64,000 bases of DNA, from positions 806,001 through 870,000 of the forward strand of contig NZ_CP046919.1 in assembly GCF_011387195.1 (NCBI RefSeq), given 5' to 3'. Under the pieces are notes generated by a model. The model was given only the letters and a program-made list of their open reading frames with translations. It made no database searches and was not told the DNA's origin. This document shows, in pieces, positions 25,738 to 37,478 of the stretch. Source of the DNA: Streptococcus ruminicola. GTDB lineage: Bacteria; Bacillota; Bacilli; Lactobacillales; Streptococcaceae. The position numbers and the translations under genes are program-made. Numbering within the stretch: position 1 is the stretch's first letter; every line of letters starts with the position of its first letter.

Positions 25738-26274
25738 ATGAAATTAACTTATGAAGATAAACTAGAAATCTATAAACTCAGAAAACAAGGTTTGTCTTGG
25801 CCTCAGCTGGGTCAAACCTATGATGTTAATCCTAGAAATCTACGTTACATGGTTAAGCTTATGGACCGATATGGCGTAGAGATTGTTAAAAAAAGTAAAA
25901 ATAGGTATTATTCTCCTGAACTAAAGCAAGAAATTATCAATCAAGTCCTTCTTGAAGGTCGTACTCAATTGTCTGTCTCTCTTGAATATGCTCTTCCTAA
26001 CATAGGAACACTTTCCAATTGGCTAGCACAATACAAGAAAAATGGGTATACTATTGTTGAGAAAACAAGAGGGAGACCAAGCAAAATGGGGCGTAAACCA
26101 AAGAAAACCTGGGAAGAAATGACTGAGCTAGAACGACTTAGAGAGGAAAATGAGCGGTTACGTACTCAGCTGGTTTTCCTAAAAAAGTTGAGAGCAGCTC
26201 GCTTGAGGGACGAAGCCAAAATGCGCGAACAACAGCGACAATTAGAGAAATGGTTAGAGGAGGATTCAGACTAG
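25738..26274 (+). CDS. IS3-family transposase OrfA
   Basis: A 178-residue DNA-binding subunit: an N-terminal helix-turn-helix ([19 protein letters not shown]), a second HTH ([23 protein letters not shown]), then a leucine-zipper-like coiled coil ([21 protein letters not shown]). At A-AAA-AAG (26181-26187, in the orfA frame) ribosomes can slip to the -1 frame and continue into orfB; the -1 frame is open from that point. Confidence 0.92.
   Translation: MKLTYEDKLEIYKLRKQGLSWPQLGQTYDVNPRNLRYMVKLMDRYGVEIVKKSKNRYYSPELKQEIINQVLLEGRTQLSVSLEYALPNIGTLSNWLAQYKKNGYTIVEKTRGRPSKMGRKPKKTWEEMTELERLREENERLRTQLVFLKKLRAARLRDEAKMREQQRQLEKWLEEDSD
26181..26187 (+). other. Programmed -1 frameshift site of the IS
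   Basis: AAAAAAG reads A AAA AAG in the orfA frame. The -1 frame has no stop between here and orfB, so the fused OrfAB transposase would run from 25738 to 27089. Confidence 0.75.
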
Positions 26275-27089
26275 ATATCCTTTTAGAATTTTCGGGTTTG
26301 GCTCGTTCAACTTACTATTACCACTTGAAACAGCTAAATAAGCTTGACAAAAACAAGGTTCTTAAAGCTAAAATCAAGATGATTTATGACGAGCACAAAG
26401 GCAACTATGGCTATCGCCGCATCACTTTGGAACTAAGAAACCAAGGCTTTTTGGTCAACCACAAAAAAGTACAACGCTTAATGAAACGTATGAATTTGAC
26501 TGCACGTATTCGTCGTAAACGTAAATATTCCTCTTACAAGGGTGAAGTTGGTAAGAAAGCTGATAATCTCATCCAACGTCACTTTGAAGCTTCAAAACCT
26601 TACGAAAAATGTTACACAGATGTCACAGAATTTGCCATTCCAGCTAGCTCTCAAAAGTTGTACTTATCCCCTGTTTTAGATGGCTATAATAGCGAGATTA
26701 TCGCTTATCACCTATCAACTTCACCGAATTTAGAACAAATCAAGACTATGTTAACGCAAGCTTTTCCAGATGAACATTATGACAATACGATTCTTCACAG
26801 TGACCAAGGCTGGCAATACCAACATCAGTTTTATCATGAATTTCTCAATCAAAAAGGAATTCGTCCATCCATGTCCCGTAAAGGAAACAGCCCAGATAAC
26901 GGTATGATGGAATCTTTCTTTGGGATTTTAAAATCAGAAATGTTTTATGGCTTTGAGAAAACCTTTAAGTCACTAGATGAACTCAAACGAGCCATTATTC
27001 ATTACATCGATTATTACAATAATAAACGGATTAAAGTCAAACTAAAAGGACTTAGCCCTGTACAATACAGGACTAAATCCTTTCAATAA
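26250..27089 (+). CDS. IS3-family transposase OrfB (DDE integrase core)
   Basis: 279 residues from the first in-frame ATG, but probably made mainly as the OrfAB fusion. An N-terminal HTH_21-like region ([18 protein letters not shown]) precedes the integrase core, whose catalytic residues are visible: D in CYTDVTEF, D in LHSDQGWQY and E in NGMMESFFG. The C-terminus is the usual [18 protein letters not shown]. No disruption seen, so the element appears functional. Confidence 0.93.
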   Translation: MVRGGFRLDILLEFSGLARSTYYYHLKQLNKLDKNKVLKAKIKMIYDEHKGNYGYRRITLELRNQGFLVNHKKVQRLMKRMNLTARIRRKRKYSSYKGEVGKKADNLIQRHFEASKPYEKCYTDVTEFAIPASSQKLYLSPVLDGYNSEIIAYHLSTSPNLEQIKTMLTQAFPDEHYDNTILHSDQGWQYQHQFYHEFLNQKGIRPSMSRKGNSPDNGMMESFFGILKSEMFYGFEKTFKSLDELKRAIIHYIDYYNNKRIKVKLKGLSPVQYRTKSFQ

Positions 27090-27093
27090 TTAA

Positions 27094-27119
27094 TTGTCCA
27101 ACTTTTTGGGGTCAGTACA
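27094..27119 (+). repeat. Right terminal inverted repeat of the IS
   Basis: Complements 25684-25709. The direct repeat AACG follows immediately. Confidence 0.85.
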
Positions 27120-27150
27120 AACGGTGGCTTTTTTATATTCAATAAAAAAC

Positions 27151-27178
27151 AAAAAAACCACGGAAAAACCGTGGTTTT
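27151..27178 (-). terminator. Rho-independent terminator of rpsD
   Basis: CCACGG / CCGTGG stem with flanking A/T pairs; on the minus strand it is followed by a run of T. Confidence 0.88.
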
Positions 27179-27200
27179 AAATACTTCAATAAACAGTGAA

Positions 27201-27812
27201 TTAAAGCATTTTGTTGTAGTACTCAACGATAAGAGCTTCGTTGATTTCTGGGTTGATTTCGTCGCGTTCTGGAAGACGAGTCAATGAACCTTCAAGTTTT
27301 TCAGCGTCGAATGATACAAATGCTGGACGTCCAAGAGTAGCTTCAACAGCTTCAAGGATAGCAGGTACTTTAGCTGATTTTTCGCGAACTGAGATAACTT
27401 GACCTGGAGTTACGCGGTATGAAGGGATATCAACACGTTTACCGTCAACAAGGATGTGACCGTGGTTAACGAATTGACGAGCTTGACGACGAGTAGTTGC
27501 AAGACCTAGACGGTAAACAACGTTGTCAAGACGACGTTCCAAAAGAACCATAAAGTTGAAACCAAGAGTTCCACCTTTAACTTTAGTAGCTTGTACGAAC
27601 AAGTTACGGAATTGTTTTTCACCTACACCGTAAGTGAAACGAAGTTTTTGTTTTTCAGCCAATTGCAAACCGTATTCAGAAAGTTTGCTACGGTTGTTAG
27701 GACCGTGTTGACCTGGCACGTAGTTACGACGTGCTAATTCTTTACCTGTACCTGTAAGAGACAAGCCAAGGCGACGAGATTGTTTCCATGATGGACCTGT
27801 ATAACGTGACAT
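27201..27812 (-). CDS. rpsD: 30S ribosomal protein S4
   Basis: A 203-residue primary assembly protein of the small subunit that binds the 5' domain of 16S rRNA. The sequence starts [21 protein letters not shown] and has the S4 RNA-binding domain ([34 protein letters not shown]) around residues 93-125. It is monocistronic with its own long structured leader and terminator. In Firmicutes S4 represses its own translation through the leader. Confidence 0.98.
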   Translation of the reverse strand: MSRYTGPSWKQSRRLGLSLTGTGKELARRNYVPGQHGPNNRSKLSEYGLQLAEKQKLRFTYGVGEKQFRNLFVQATKVKGGTLGFNFMVLLERRLDNVVYRLGLATTRRQARQFVNHGHILVDGKRVDIPSYRVTPGQVISVREKSAKVPAILEAVEATLGRPAFVSFDAEKLEGSLTRLPERDEINPEINEALIVEYYNKML

Positions 27813-28000
27813 TTAAAATGTCCTCCTATAAAATAAAAATTTTGTAGGAAATAACAATTTAGAGAATCCTGATTCGTGCAGGTGACTTTCATCTAAACAG
27901 CCAAGATTACTTTTCCGACTTCTAGAAGCTTTTCTATAGGAAGAAAAGCTGTAGAAGAGCCAACTGTTGACGAGCTTCATACTCTCCCGCTATTATTTCA
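27813..28000 (-). promoter_or_regulatory. Structured rpsD leader (candidate S4 autoregulatory element)
   Basis: About 190 nt of untranslated leader. On the minus strand a long hairpin forms from CTTCTA.AGCTTTTCT and AGAAAAGCT.CTAGAAG (27918-27956); smaller pairings and an A/T-rich stretch precede the ribosome site AGGAGG (27821-27826). B. subtilis S4 binds its own mRNA leader, so a similar role is inferred here. A weak promoter (TTAAAC-16-TAATAG) lies just upstream, near 27990-28018. Confidence 0.5.
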
Positions 28001-28020
28001 CACGGAATTTAGTTTAACAT

Positions 28021-28046
28021 AAAAAAAAGGCTCTGTAAAGCCTTTT
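28021..28046 (-). terminator. Rho-independent terminator of veg
   Basis: AAAAGGCT / AGCCTTTT stem with a 6-nt loop, followed on the minus strand by a run of T. Confidence 0.88.
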
Positions 28047-28068
28047 GTATGTTAATTCTTAGATAAAG

Positions 28069-28341
28069 TTAATCAAAATAACGAATCAATGTTTTTTCAG
28101 TTAAAATGTCTGAATAAGTGTATGATTCAACATATGAATTATTAATCGCACCTGGAACATCAGAGTTTTCATTGTATTCAACGATAAACAATGATGGGTA
28201 AACTTCAGTCAAACGACCAATTTTATTTTTTTCACGTTTACGACCATTTTCGAGTGTCAATTCAACCAATTGACCTTCGTGGGCTTTAATATCTTCTTTG
28301 ATTTTTTTCATTTTTGCTACATCTGCAAATGCATCACTCAT
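28069..28341 (-). CDS. veg: Veg family protein
   Basis: A 90-residue protein with the Veg pattern: GQLVELTLENGRKREKNKIG, then LTEVYPSLFIVEY and the C-terminal YTYSDILTEK. Veg in B. subtilis is highly expressed and stimulates biofilm gene expression, by a mechanism not fully known. It follows dnaB with about 32 bp between, and has its own terminator. Confidence 0.88.
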   Translation of the reverse strand: MSDAFADVAKMKKIKEDIKAHEGQLVELTLENGRKREKNKIGRLTEVYPSLFIVEYNENSDVPGAINNSYVESYTYSDILTEKTLIRYFD

Positions 28342-28373
28342 CTTATCGTTTGCTCCTTATAAAAGTTTTTTGC

Positions 28374-29735
28374 TTAACGCTCTTCAAATTGCGCAATACT
28401 AGAAAATTTATTATATTCCTTTTGGAAGATTAATTTCACCGTTCCACGCGCACCTGAACGGTTTTTCTCCAAGATAACTTCAATCGTATTATCCTCAACA
28501 GCATCATCGCTTTCTTCGCCTTCACGACGATAATAATCATCACGGTATAAGAAAGCTACAATATCCGCATCCTGCTCGATAGATCCAGATTCACGAATAT
28601 CTGACAAAACTGGTCGTTTATCTTGACGTTGTTCAACACCACGAGACAACTGACTCAAGGCAATAACAGGAACCTTCAATTCCTTAGCCAAAATCTTCAA
28701 TTGACGTGAAATATCAGAGACCTCTTGTTGACGGTTCTCAGGACGTGTCCCTGTAATCAACTGAAGATAGTCAATCACAATCAAACCAAGGCCACCTTCG
28801 ACCTCTTGTGACAACTTGCGGGCACGTGCACGAATTTCAGTAATCTTGATACCAGGCGTATCATCGATGTAAATTGGTGCTTCAGCTAAGGCACCTTGAG
28901 CAATCGTAATGTTATTCCACTCTTGATCGGTTAACTGACCTGTTCTAAGGTGATGAGAATCAACCATTCCTTCAGCAGCCAACATACGGTCAACCAAACT
29001 TTCAGCACCCATTTCTAGGGAGAAGATAGCTACTGGTCGATTTTGCTTAGTTCCGACGTTCTGTGCGATATTTAGTGCAAAGGCAGTCTTCCCGACGGCT
29101 GGACGTGCTGCCAAAATAACCAATTGATCAGGGTGCAAACCTGTCGTAATCTTATCTAAATCACGGAATCCTGTCGGTAATCCCGTAACATCACTCGTTT
29201 GGCGTGAACGGATTTCTAAGTTTTCGTAGTTTACTTTCAAGACATCTGAAATCTTGCGAAAACCACTACGATTACTGTGCTCGTTAATCTCAACAAGAGC
29301 TTTTTCAGCACCAGCAATCACATCCTCTGAATCCGTAGCTCCTTCATAAGCTAGATTTACAGTTTCTGTCAATCTAGAGATGATATTACGCAGCATTGCT
29401 TTTTCAGCAACAATCTTAGCGTAATACTCCGCATTGGCACTTGTTGGAACACTGTTGACCAACTCAACAATATAAGACAAGCCACCAATATTTTGCAAAT
29501 CTCCTTGATCATCAAGAATGGTTCTCACTGTTGTAGCATCAATAGCCTCATTACGATCACTTAAGGTAATCATAGCTTTAAAAATCACTCGGTGTGAGTA
29601 TTTATAAAAATCATCTGGGCTAACAAATTCACGAACAGTGATGAGTTTATCTGGCGAGATAAAAATAGAACCTAATACAGATTGCTCTGCTAATAAATCC
29701 TGTGGCTGAACTCTCAATTCTGGCTCTTCTGCCAA
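28374..29735 (-). CDS. dnaB: Replicative DNA helicase DnaB
   Basis: A 453-residue hexameric helicase of the replication fork (called DnaC in B. subtilis). The N-terminal domain (PQDLLAEQSVLGSIF) is followed by the RecA-like core with Walker A ARPAVGKTAFALN, Walker B LIVIDYLQLI and the SQLSRGVEQR motif. I start it at a TTG at 29735, which has GGGGAGG 8 nt upstream; a GTG at 29744 would touch the ribosome site. It ends the gdpP-rplI-dnaB operon. Confidence 0.96.
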   Translation of the reverse strand: MAEEPELRVQPQDLLAEQSVLGSIFISPDKLITVREFVSPDDFYKYSHRVIFKAMITLSDRNEAIDATTVRTILDDQGDLQNIGGLSYIVELVNSVPTSANAEYYAKIVAEKAMLRNIISRLTETVNLAYEGATDSEDVIAGAEKALVEINEHSNRSGFRKISDVLKVNYENLEIRSRQTSDVTGLPTGFRDLDKITTGLHPDQLVILAARPAVGKTAFALNIAQNVGTKQNRPVAIFSLEMGAESLVDRMLAAEGMVDSHHLRTGQLTDQEWNNITIAQGALAEAPIYIDDTPGIKITEIRARARKLSQEVEGGLGLIVIDYLQLITGTRPENRQQEVSDISRQLKILAKELKVPVIALSQLSRGVEQRQDKRPVLSDIRESGSIEQDADIVAFLYRDDYYRREGEESDDAVEDNTIEVILEKNRSGARGTVKLIFQKEYNKFSSIAQFEER

Positions 29736-29769
29736 ACTTTTCACCTCCCCTAATAAGCTCGAATACGAA

Positions 29770-30222
29770 TTATGCTTCTTTAATGTTTAATTTGATTTCA
29801 GCGGTTACTTCTTTATGTAATTTCACAGGTACTTCGACAGAACCAATTGCACGAATTGGGTGATCTAAAGTAATAGAACGTTTGTTAATTTTTAGACCGA
29901 ATTGTTTTGACAATTCTTCTGCAATTTTCTTAGCTGTAATTGAACCAAAAGTACGTCCATCTGGACCAACTTTTTCAGTGAATTTAACAACAGTTTCTTC
30001 TTTTTCAAGTTCTGCTTTAAGAGCTTTTGCTTCGGCCAAAACTTCAGCTTGCGCTTTTTCTTCTGACTTTTGTTTTCCTTTCAATTCACCAATGGCTTGA
30101 TTAGTAGCTTCTTTAGCAAGATTTTTCTTAATCAAAAAGTTTTGAGCGTATCCAGTTGGAACTTCTTTAATTTCGCCTTTTTTACCTTTTCCTTTAACAT
30201 CTGCTAGAAAAATTACTTTCAT
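29770..30222 (-). CDS. rplI: 50S ribosomal protein L9
   Basis: A 150-residue two-domain protein. The N-terminal 23S-binding domain ([29 protein letters not shown]) is joined by a long helix to the C-terminal domain ([13 protein letters not shown]..). The ATG at 30222 overlaps the gdpP stop by 1 nt. rplI next to gdpP and dnaB is conserved in Firmicutes. Confidence 0.97.
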   Translation of the reverse strand: MKVIFLADVKGKGKKGEIKEVPTGYAQNFLIKKNLAKEATNQAIGELKGKQKSEEKAQAEVLAEAKALKAELEKEETVVKFTEKVGPDGRTFGSITAKKIAEELSKQFGLKINKRSITLDHPIRAIGSVEVPVKLHKEVTAEIKLNIKEA

Positions 30223-32198
30223 TATTCTGCCTCCATATTTTCTCTTAAATCATTTTCAATCACATCAAGTAAAGCACTCTCTGCTTGGCTCACTGACATA
30301 TTTTCCAACTGACATGCAGCTAGGGTAAAGTGACCGCCACCACCGAGTTCTTCCATCATGCGCTGAACATTAATCTTACTACGGCTACGCGCTGAAATAG
30401 CAACTTTATTTGGAGCAACTTGCACCAAAACAAATGTCGCCTCAATACCAGCTAAAGATAGCATGGTATCAGCCGCCTTACTAGCAACCACTTTACTATA
30501 ATTGACACCATCACGCCCGCTAGCAATGATAATGTTATCGTAAATTTTTCGGCCTCTAAGGATTAATTCATTAACCAATCGATATTCCTCAAAATCCGTT
30601 TGAGAAATATTTTGAATTTCAATACTATCACTTCCGTGAGCTCGAAGATAACTTGCAACATCAAATGTTCGACTTGTAACGCTAGCTGAAAAATTCTTCG
30701 TATCAAGCATAATACCTGCCATCAAGACACTCGCTTGAATTTTACTCAAACGCTTCTTAGCATTCTGGAATTGAATCAATTCTGTAACTAACTCACTAGC
30801 ACTACTTGCTCCACTTTCAATGAAAGTGAGAACAGCATTTTCTGGGAAGTTTTCATCACGACGATGATGGTCTACAACAATCACATCTGTAAACTTATTG
30901 TAAAGCTTTTGCGATAAGGTCAAATCAATCTTAGAATGATCGACCATAATTAACAATGAGCGTTCTGTCATCATTGACATCGCCTGCTTAATAGTAATAA
31001 GTCGTGTCTTAGCATCTTCTTGCAATCTTTTAACAGCACGCGTAATATCAGGACTCATCTCATCTGGATTGTATACAACATAAGATTCTTTGTTGATATT
31101 ACTTGCGAAAAATTGCATCCCTACAGCTGAACCAAGAGCATCCATATCTATGTTGCGATGACCTACAACAAAAACTCGGTCAACACCTTTGATATGGTCT
31201 GAGATAGCTGTCATCATGGCACGCGTACGCGTACGTGTACGCTTGACGGTAGATACTGAGCCACCACCAAAATACAATGGTTTCTTATGCTCGTCGTTTT
31301 CACAAATAACAACCTGATCACCACCACGAACAAGTGCCGTATTCAAATTCTGCAAAGCTACTTGTCCAATTTGTTGATGATTGTCATCACCATAAGAAAC
31401 GCCCATACTAAGCGTTAATGGCAAATTATGTTCTTCTTTAGCTTGTTTTCGAAAAGCTTCCAAAACATCAAATTTATCGTCAATCAAACTACTCAACACA
31501 GCATAATCTGTGAAAAAGTAGAAACGGTCCATGTTGACACGACGATAAAAAATATTTTTTGACTTTGTAAAATTCGAAATAAAGTTGGCGATGAAGCTAT
31601 TGATTTGTGAAATATCAGCATCTGACAAATCATCTGTCACATCATCATAATTGTCGATGGAAATAATCCCAATAACTGGACGCAAAAAGGCTGCATCCCC
31701 CAACTGACGATTTCCCATAGATGTATCAAAGAAATAGAAAATCCCTGTTGAAGAATCGATGTAAGATGAGTACTTATTGCCATTTAACTCAAATGTCTGA
31801 GTGGCGTCCCCTTCTCGCTTAGCCCCAATAATTCTACGAATGACGTCATCCTCAAACTCTCCTTCTTCACTAGTGAAAATGAGCTCTGCATATGGATTAA
31901 ACCATTCTACCTCATTTGTTTCTTGATCAAACTGAACAACACCAACTGGCATTTGTTCTAGAAGATGTTTTAAACCGACTTCTGTTTGGTTGTTTAATAA
32001 TTCAATTTGTTCAAGTTCCGATAACTCGTAATTTTCTTTTTGGTAGTAAAGCAAAGCTACAAGTAAAGAAAGCGCCAAAAAGATTGCAGCTAAGATAGCT
32101 GACTCCGTCTGAAAAAGTCTGACACAGATAGCCAAGATGCCAAATAAAATAAGGCCAATCATGACTAAGTGGATAGTTGCAAATCGAAATCTTTTCAT
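30222..32198 (-). CDS. gdpP: Cyclic-di-AMP phosphodiesterase GdpP
   Basis: A 658-residue membrane enzyme that hydrolyses c-di-AMP. Two N-terminal helices, a PAS-like domain ([21 protein letters not shown]), a degenerate GGDEF domain (~residues 170-300), then the DHH/DHHA1 hydrolase with [20 protein letters not shown] and [11 protein letters not shown]1 has [12 protein letters not shown]. All metal-binding motifs look intact. It is the first gene of the operon with rplI and dnaB. Confidence 0.95.
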   Translation of the reverse strand: MKRFRFATIHLVMIGLILFGILAICVRLFQTESAILAAIFLALSLLVALLYYQKENYELSELEQIELLNNQTEVGLKHLLEQMPVGVVQFDQETNEVEWFNPYAELIFTSEEGEFEDDVIRRIIGAKREGDATQTFELNGNKYSSYIDSSTGIFYFFDTSMGNRQLGDAAFLRPVIGIISIDNYDDVTDDLSDADISQINSFIANFISNFTKSKNIFYRRVNMDRFYFFTDYAVLSSLIDDKFDVLEAFRKQAKEEHNLPLTLSMGVSYGDDNHQQIGQVALQNLNTALVRGGDQVVICENDEHKKPLYFGGGSVSTVKRTRTRTRAMMTAISDHIKGVDRVFVVGHRNIDMDALGSAVGMQFFASNINKESYVVYNPDEMSPDITRAVKRLQEDAKTRLITIKQAMSMMTERSLLIMVDHSKIDLTLSQKLYNKFTDVIVVDHHRRDENFPENAVLTFIESGASSASELVTELIQFQNAKKRLSKIQASVLMAGIMLDTKNFSASVTSRTFDVASYLRAHGSDSIEIQNISQTDFEEYRLVNELILRGRKIYDNIIIASGRDGVNYSKVVASKAADTMLSLAGIEATFVLVQVAPNKVAISARSRSKINVQRMMEELGGGGHFTLAACQLENMSVSQAESALLDVIENDLRENMEAE

Positions 32199-32219
32199 TG
32201 GTTAACCTCTTAGCTTACA

Positions 32220-32228
32220 ATTATACCA
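32220..32228 (-). promoter_or_regulatory. Extended -10 promoter of gdpP
   Basis: Minus strand TATGGTATAAT: an extended -10 (TGG-TATAAT) about 22 bp upstream of the gdpP start. The -35 is weak (TATAAA). Confidence 0.6.
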
Positions 32229-32255
32229 TAAAATAGGCTTAATTTATAGTAGGAA

Positions 32256-32297
32256 AGCAGAAAAGCAACCCCAGTCAATAAGGGCTGCTTTCTTGTT
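32256..32297 (-). terminator. Terminator of mnmG
   Basis: Minus strand: GAAAGCAGCCC pairs imperfectly with GGGGTTGCTTTTC around a 9-10 nt loop, followed by a T-rich stretch. Confidence 0.6.
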
Positions 32298-32307
32298 TTA
32301 ATGATGC

Positions 32308-34212
32308 TTAATCTTCTTGATTGCGATGGTGTTTTTGTTTACCTTCCAAGTAAACCATCAAGATAGAAATATCAGCTGGGTTAACCCCTGAAATACGGCT
32401 TGCTTGTCCGATAGTTTCAGGATTAATTTTCTTGAATTTTTGACGAGCTTCTGTCGCAATAGAATCGATATCATCCCAATCAATATTAGCAGGGATACGT
32501 TTTTCTTCCATGCGTTTCATCTTAGCCACTTGATCAAGCGCTTTGTTGATGTATCCTTCGTATTTGATTTCAGTTTCCAAAAGTTCAATTACTTTGCTAT
32601 CTAGTTTTTCTTCCGCAGGACCGACAAAACTTGTTGCAATTTCATAATTGATTTCTGGACGACGCATGAATTCTTTAGCTGTCAAGGCATCTGTCAATGG
32701 TTTGAAACCAAGCGCTTCAATACGTGCATTAGTTTCCTTGATAGGCTTGATTTTAAGACTTGACAACCTTGTCAACTCATTGTCAAATTGACGTTTACGG
32801 TTCAAGTAACGTTCATAACGTTCTTCATCGACCAAACCAACACGGTGACCAATTTCAGTCAAACGCATATCAGCATTATCATGACGCAAAATCAAACGAT
32901 ATTCTGCACGACTTGTCAACAAACGATAAGGTTCCAAAGTTCCTTTTGTTACCAAATCATCAATCATAACACCAATGTAAGCATCACTACGTTTTAGAAT
33001 CATTTCTGGTTTACCTTGAACTTTAAGAGCGGCATTGATACCAGCAACAATCCCTTGTCCTGCAGCTTCTTCATAACCTGAAGTACCATTGGTTTGACCT
33101 GCGGTAAAGAGTCCAGAAATTTTCTTAGTTTCAAGTGTTGCACGTAATTGGTGTGGCAAAACGATATCGTACTCAATCGCATATCCTGTACGCATCATTT
33201 CGGCATTTTCAAGCCCTTTAATAGAATGAATCAATTCTTTTTGAACATCCTCAGGAAGACTTGTTGACAATCCTTGAATGTAAACTTCTTCAGTTTCACG
33301 TCCTTCTGGTTCTAGGAAAAGTTGGTGACGTTCTTTGTCCGCAAATCGAACAATTTTATCTTCGATAGATGGGCAATAACGAGGACCTACACCTTTAACA
33401 ATACCTGAGAACATTGGGGCACGATAAAGGTTTTTATTGATAATATCGTGACTTGTTTGGTTAGTATATGTCAACCAGCAAGGAATTTGATCTTTGAGAT
33501 AATCTTCATCATTTGACATGAATGAGAAATGATTTGGTTTTTCGTCACCTGGTTGAATTTCTGTTTCGTCATAATTGATAGAACTTGCTTTAACGCGTGG
33601 TGGTGTTCCTGTTTTGAAACGACCAATTTCAAGACCAAGTTCTTTCAAGTTGTCAGCAAGTCCGATAGAAGCCAAGCTGTTATTAGGACCAGATGAATAT
33701 TTGAGTTCTCCTAAAATGATTTCTCCACGAAGAGCTGTACCTGTAGTGATAACAACTGCTTTGGCTGAAAATTTCTGGTTAGTAGCTGTACGAACACCAA
33801 CAACTTTTCCATCTTCAACTAAAACTTCTTCAATCATTGATTGACGCAGAGTCAAGTTTTCTTGTTGTTCAACAGTATGCTTCATTGTACGTGAATAAAG
33901 GGCCTTATCAGCTTGAGCACGAAGAGCACGCACAGCTGGACCTTTACCAGTATTAAGCATTTTCATTTGGATGTAAGTCTTGTCAATGTTTTTACCCATT
34001 TCGCCACCAAGGGCATCGATTTCACGAACGACAATCCCTTTAGCAGAACCTCCGATTGCAGGGTTACATGGCATAAAGGATAACATTTCCAAGTTGATTG
34101 TAGCGAGCATTGTTTTACAACCCATACGAGCTGCAGCCAAACTAGCTTCGACACCAGCATGCCCTGCACCAACAACAATTACATCATAATTTTCAGCAAA
34201 TTCATGTGTCAT
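32308..34212 (-). CDS. mnmG: tRNA uridine-5-carboxymethylaminomethyl synthesis enzyme MnmG (GidA)
   Basis: A 634-residue FAD enzyme which, with MnmE, modifies wobble U34 of several tRNAs. Motifs: the Rossmann FAD loop [19 protein letters not shown], the conserved [11 protein letters not shown], and GTALRGEI. The gene has its own promoter with a long (~195 nt) leader, in which I recognise no known regulatory RNA. Confidence 0.97.
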   Translation of the reverse strand: MTHEFAENYDVIVVGAGHAGVEASLAAARMGCKTMLATINLEMLSFMPCNPAIGGSAKGIVVREIDALGGEMGKNIDKTYIQMKMLNTGKGPAVRALRAQADKALYSRTMKHTVEQQENLTLRQSMIEEVLVEDGKVVGVRTATNQKFSAKAVVITTGTALRGEIILGELKYSSGPNNSLASIGLADNLKELGLEIGRFKTGTPPRVKASSINYDETEIQPGDEKPNHFSFMSNDEDYLKDQIPCWLTYTNQTSHDIINKNLYRAPMFSGIVKGVGPRYCPSIEDKIVRFADKERHQLFLEPEGRETEEVYIQGLSTSLPEDVQKELIHSIKGLENAEMMRTGYAIEYDIVLPHQLRATLETKKISGLFTAGQTNGTSGYEEAAGQGIVAGINAALKVQGKPEMILKRSDAYIGVMIDDLVTKGTLEPYRLLTSRAEYRLILRHDNADMRLTEIGHRVGLVDEERYERYLNRKRQFDNELTRLSSLKIKPIKETNARIEALGFKPLTDALTAKEFMRRPEINYEIATSFVGPAEEKLDSKVIELLETEIKYEGYINKALDQVAKMKRMEEKRIPANIDWDDIDSIATEARQKFKKINPETIGQASRISGVNPADISILMVYLEGKQKHHRNQED

Positions 34213-34414
34213 GATTTTAATTACAATATCAAGTAAAACTTAGCCAACTTTCAATCAAACAAAATGGTCAAAAAATTAGCTAACCTACTTAAAGCATTCC
34301 TTTCCAAATATAAAATGATTTCTAAAACACAAAAATGATCAAAGCTTTGAAAATGTAAACCAAAAAGGCCTACAATTCCCATGAGCTTTGACCATCATCG
34401 TCATTGTTATGATT

Positions 34415-34442
34415 ATTGTATCAAATTGAGTTAAAAAGTCAA
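34415..34442 (-). promoter_or_regulatory. Promoter of mnmG
   Basis: Minus strand: TTGACT (34442-34437), 16-bp spacer, TACAAT (34420-34415). The ~309 bp between mnmG and mnmA hold this promoter, its leader, and otherwise AT-rich DNA. Confidence 0.75.
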
Positions 34443-34521
34443 TTTAATTGCTGATAATTTTTCAAGCAATATTGACCAAAATTAGACAACAATTGTCAAC
34501 CTTTCTTTACAAAGTTATCAA

Positions 34522-35784
<1,263 letters not shown>

Positions 35785-35842
35785 TTAGACTTATTTTTAA
35801 ATCTTTTTCTCATTTTCTATAAAAGTAAGCGATTTATTATCG

Positions 35843-35871
35843 TTTACCCAATTCCTTTCCTTTGTTATAAT
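35843..35871 (+). promoter_or_regulatory. Promoter of sdaAB-sdaAA
   Basis: TTTACC, 17-bp spacer, TATAAT with an extended TGT. The start is about 24 nt before the sdaAB ATG. Confidence 0.65.
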
Positions 35872-35901
35872 AAGTAAGCATAGATTCTAGAAGGAGTAGA
35901 T

Positions 35902-36573
35902 ATGAAAAATCTAAAATTCCAATCCGTCTTTGATATTATCGGACCTGTTATGATTGGCCCATCAAGCAGCCACACTGCTGGTGCTGTTCGTATTGGAAAA
36001 ATTGTTAACTCTATTTTCGGAGAAATTCCTGATTCCGTAACATTTCATTTATATAATTCATTTGCTAAAACTTACCGTGGACACGGAACTGATAAAGCAC
36101 TCGTTGCTGGTATCCTAGGAATGGATACTGACAATCCAGATATTAAAAATTCATTAGAAATCGCTCACCAAAAAGGGGTACGCATTTATTGGGATATTTT
36201 AAAGGACAGTAATGCCCCTCACCCAAATACTGCTAAGATTACCGTTGAAAAAGGTGATAAAAACATGAGTATCACAGGTGTGTCAATTGGTGGAGGAAAT
36301 ATTGAAGTTACTGAACTCAATGGCTTCTCTGTTTCTCTTAAAATGAATACCCCTACTCTCATTATCGTTCACCAAGATATTCCTGGTATGATTGCAAAAG
36401 TAACAGATATTCTTTCTGAACACAATATCAACATTGCTCAAATGAATGTGACCCGCGAACGCGCTGGTGAAAAAGCCATTATGATTATCGAAGTTGATTC
36501 ACGTGATTGTCATAAAGCTGTGGAACAGATCCAGCATATTCCGCACCTACACAATGTCAATTTCTTTGACTAG
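35902..36573 (+). CDS. sdaAB: L-serine dehydratase beta subunit
   Basis: A 223-residue subunit of the iron-sulfur L-serine deaminase that converts serine to pyruvate and ammonia. The N-terminus has the GPSSSHTAGAVRIG motif and the C-terminus (~residues 150-223) is an ACT regulatory domain (IIVHQDIPGMIAKVTDIL). It sits 11 nt upstream of the alpha subunit gene. Confidence 0.95.
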   Translation: MKNLKFQSVFDIIGPVMIGPSSSHTAGAVRIGKIVNSIFGEIPDSVTFHLYNSFAKTYRGHGTDKALVAGILGMDTDNPDIKNSLEIAHQKGVRIYWDILKDSNAPHPNTAKITVEKGDKNMSITGVSIGGGNIEVTELNGFSVSLKMNTPTLIIVHQDIPGMIAKVTDILSEHNINIAQMNVTRERAGEKAIMIIEVDSRDCHKAVEQIQHIPHLHNVNFFD

Positions 36574-36584
36574 AAAGGAAAAGA

Positions 36585-37457
36585 ATGTTTTATTCTATTA
36601 AAGAATTAGTCGAACAGGCCGATAAAGACTTTAACGGCAATATTGCTGAGCTAATGATTTCCACAGAAACAGAATTGAGCGGACGTAGCCGTGATGAAAT
36701 TATTCATATCATGAAGAAAAATCTTCAAGTTATGAAAAATTCTGTTACTGATGGACTCACTCCTAGTAAATCCATTAGTGGGCTGACAGGCGGAGATGCT
36801 GTCAAGATGGATGCCTACTTGAAATCAGGTAAAACCTTGTCTGATACAACCGTTTTAACAGCTGTCCGAAACGCAATTGCTGTCAACGAACTAAACGCCA
36901 AAATGGGGCTTGTCTGTGCCACTCCAACAGCAGGCTCTGCTGGATGCCTACCTGCTGTCTTAACAACGGCTATTGATAAATTAAACCTCTCTGAAAAAGA
37001 GCAGTTAGAGTTCTTATTCACTGCTGGTGCCTTTGGGCTGGTTATTGGAAATAACGCTTCTATTTCTGGTGCTGAAGGTGGCTGTCAAGCCGAAGTCGGT
37101 TCTGCTTCAGCCATGAGCGCAGCTGCTCTTGTCAAAGCTGCTGGAGGATCTGCTTACCAAGCTAGTCAAGCTGTAGCCTTTGTCATCAAAAATATGCTAG
37201 GTTTAATCTGTGACCCTGTCGCTGGCCTTGTTGAGGTTCCTTGTGTTAAGCGTAATGCACTTGGATCTAGTTTTGCCTTAGTTGCTGCTGACATGGCCCT
37301 GGCTGGCATTGAATCACAGATTCCGGTTGACGAAGTTGTTGATGCCATGTACCAAGTAGGCTCTAGCTTACCAACAGCCTTTCGAGAAACTGCTGAAGGT
37401 GGCTTAGCTGCTACACCTACTGGTCGTCGCTTACAAGCCAAAATCTTTGGCGAATAG
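36585..37457 (+). CDS. sdaAA: L-serine dehydratase alpha subunit
   Basis: A 290-residue catalytic subunit carrying the [4Fe-4S] cluster. The cysteines expected to bind it are visible in CATPTAGSAGC, GLICDPVAGL and VPCVKRNA. It forms a heteromer with SdaAB, encoded just upstream in the same operon. Confidence 0.95.
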   Translation: MFYSIKELVEQADKDFNGNIAELMISTETELSGRSRDEIIHIMKKNLQVMKNSVTDGLTPSKSISGLTGGDAVKMDAYLKSGKTLSDTTVLTAVRNAIAVNELNAKMGLVCATPTAGSAGCLPAVLTTAIDKLNLSEKEQLEFLFTAGAFGLVIGNNASISGAEGGCQAEVGSASAMSAAALVKAAGGSAYQASQAVAFVIKNMLGLICDPVAGLVEVPCVKRNALGSSFALVAADMALAGIESQIPVDEVVDAMYQVGSSLPTAFRETAEGGLAATPTGRRLQAKIFGE

Positions 37458-37460
37458 ACG

Positions 37461-37478
37461 ATAGTATTCGAATACTAT
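37461..37478. terminator. Perfect palindrome after sdaAA, weak terminator-like
   Basis: ATAGTATTCGAATACTAT is a perfect 18-bp palindrome just after the stop codon, followed by only TTGTTTGG. It could be a weak terminator or a protein-binding site. Confidence 0.4.

Larger units (their letters stand above)
25684..27119 (+). mobile_element. IS3-family (IS150-type) insertion sequence, intact
   Basis: 1436 bp, beginning TG and ending CA, with ~26-bp imperfect terminal inverted repeats (25684-25709 and 27094-27119) and a 4-bp target duplication AACG (25680-25683 and 27120-27123). It carries orfA and orfB overlapping in the -1 frame with an A6G slippery site. Both genes appear intact, so the element is probably active. 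Confidence 0.93.

Noticed and set aside
34213..34414. Possible regulatory RNA in the long mnmG leader
   Set aside because: I could not find a known riboswitch or terminator/antiterminator pair; only short palindromes such as CAAAGCTTTG.
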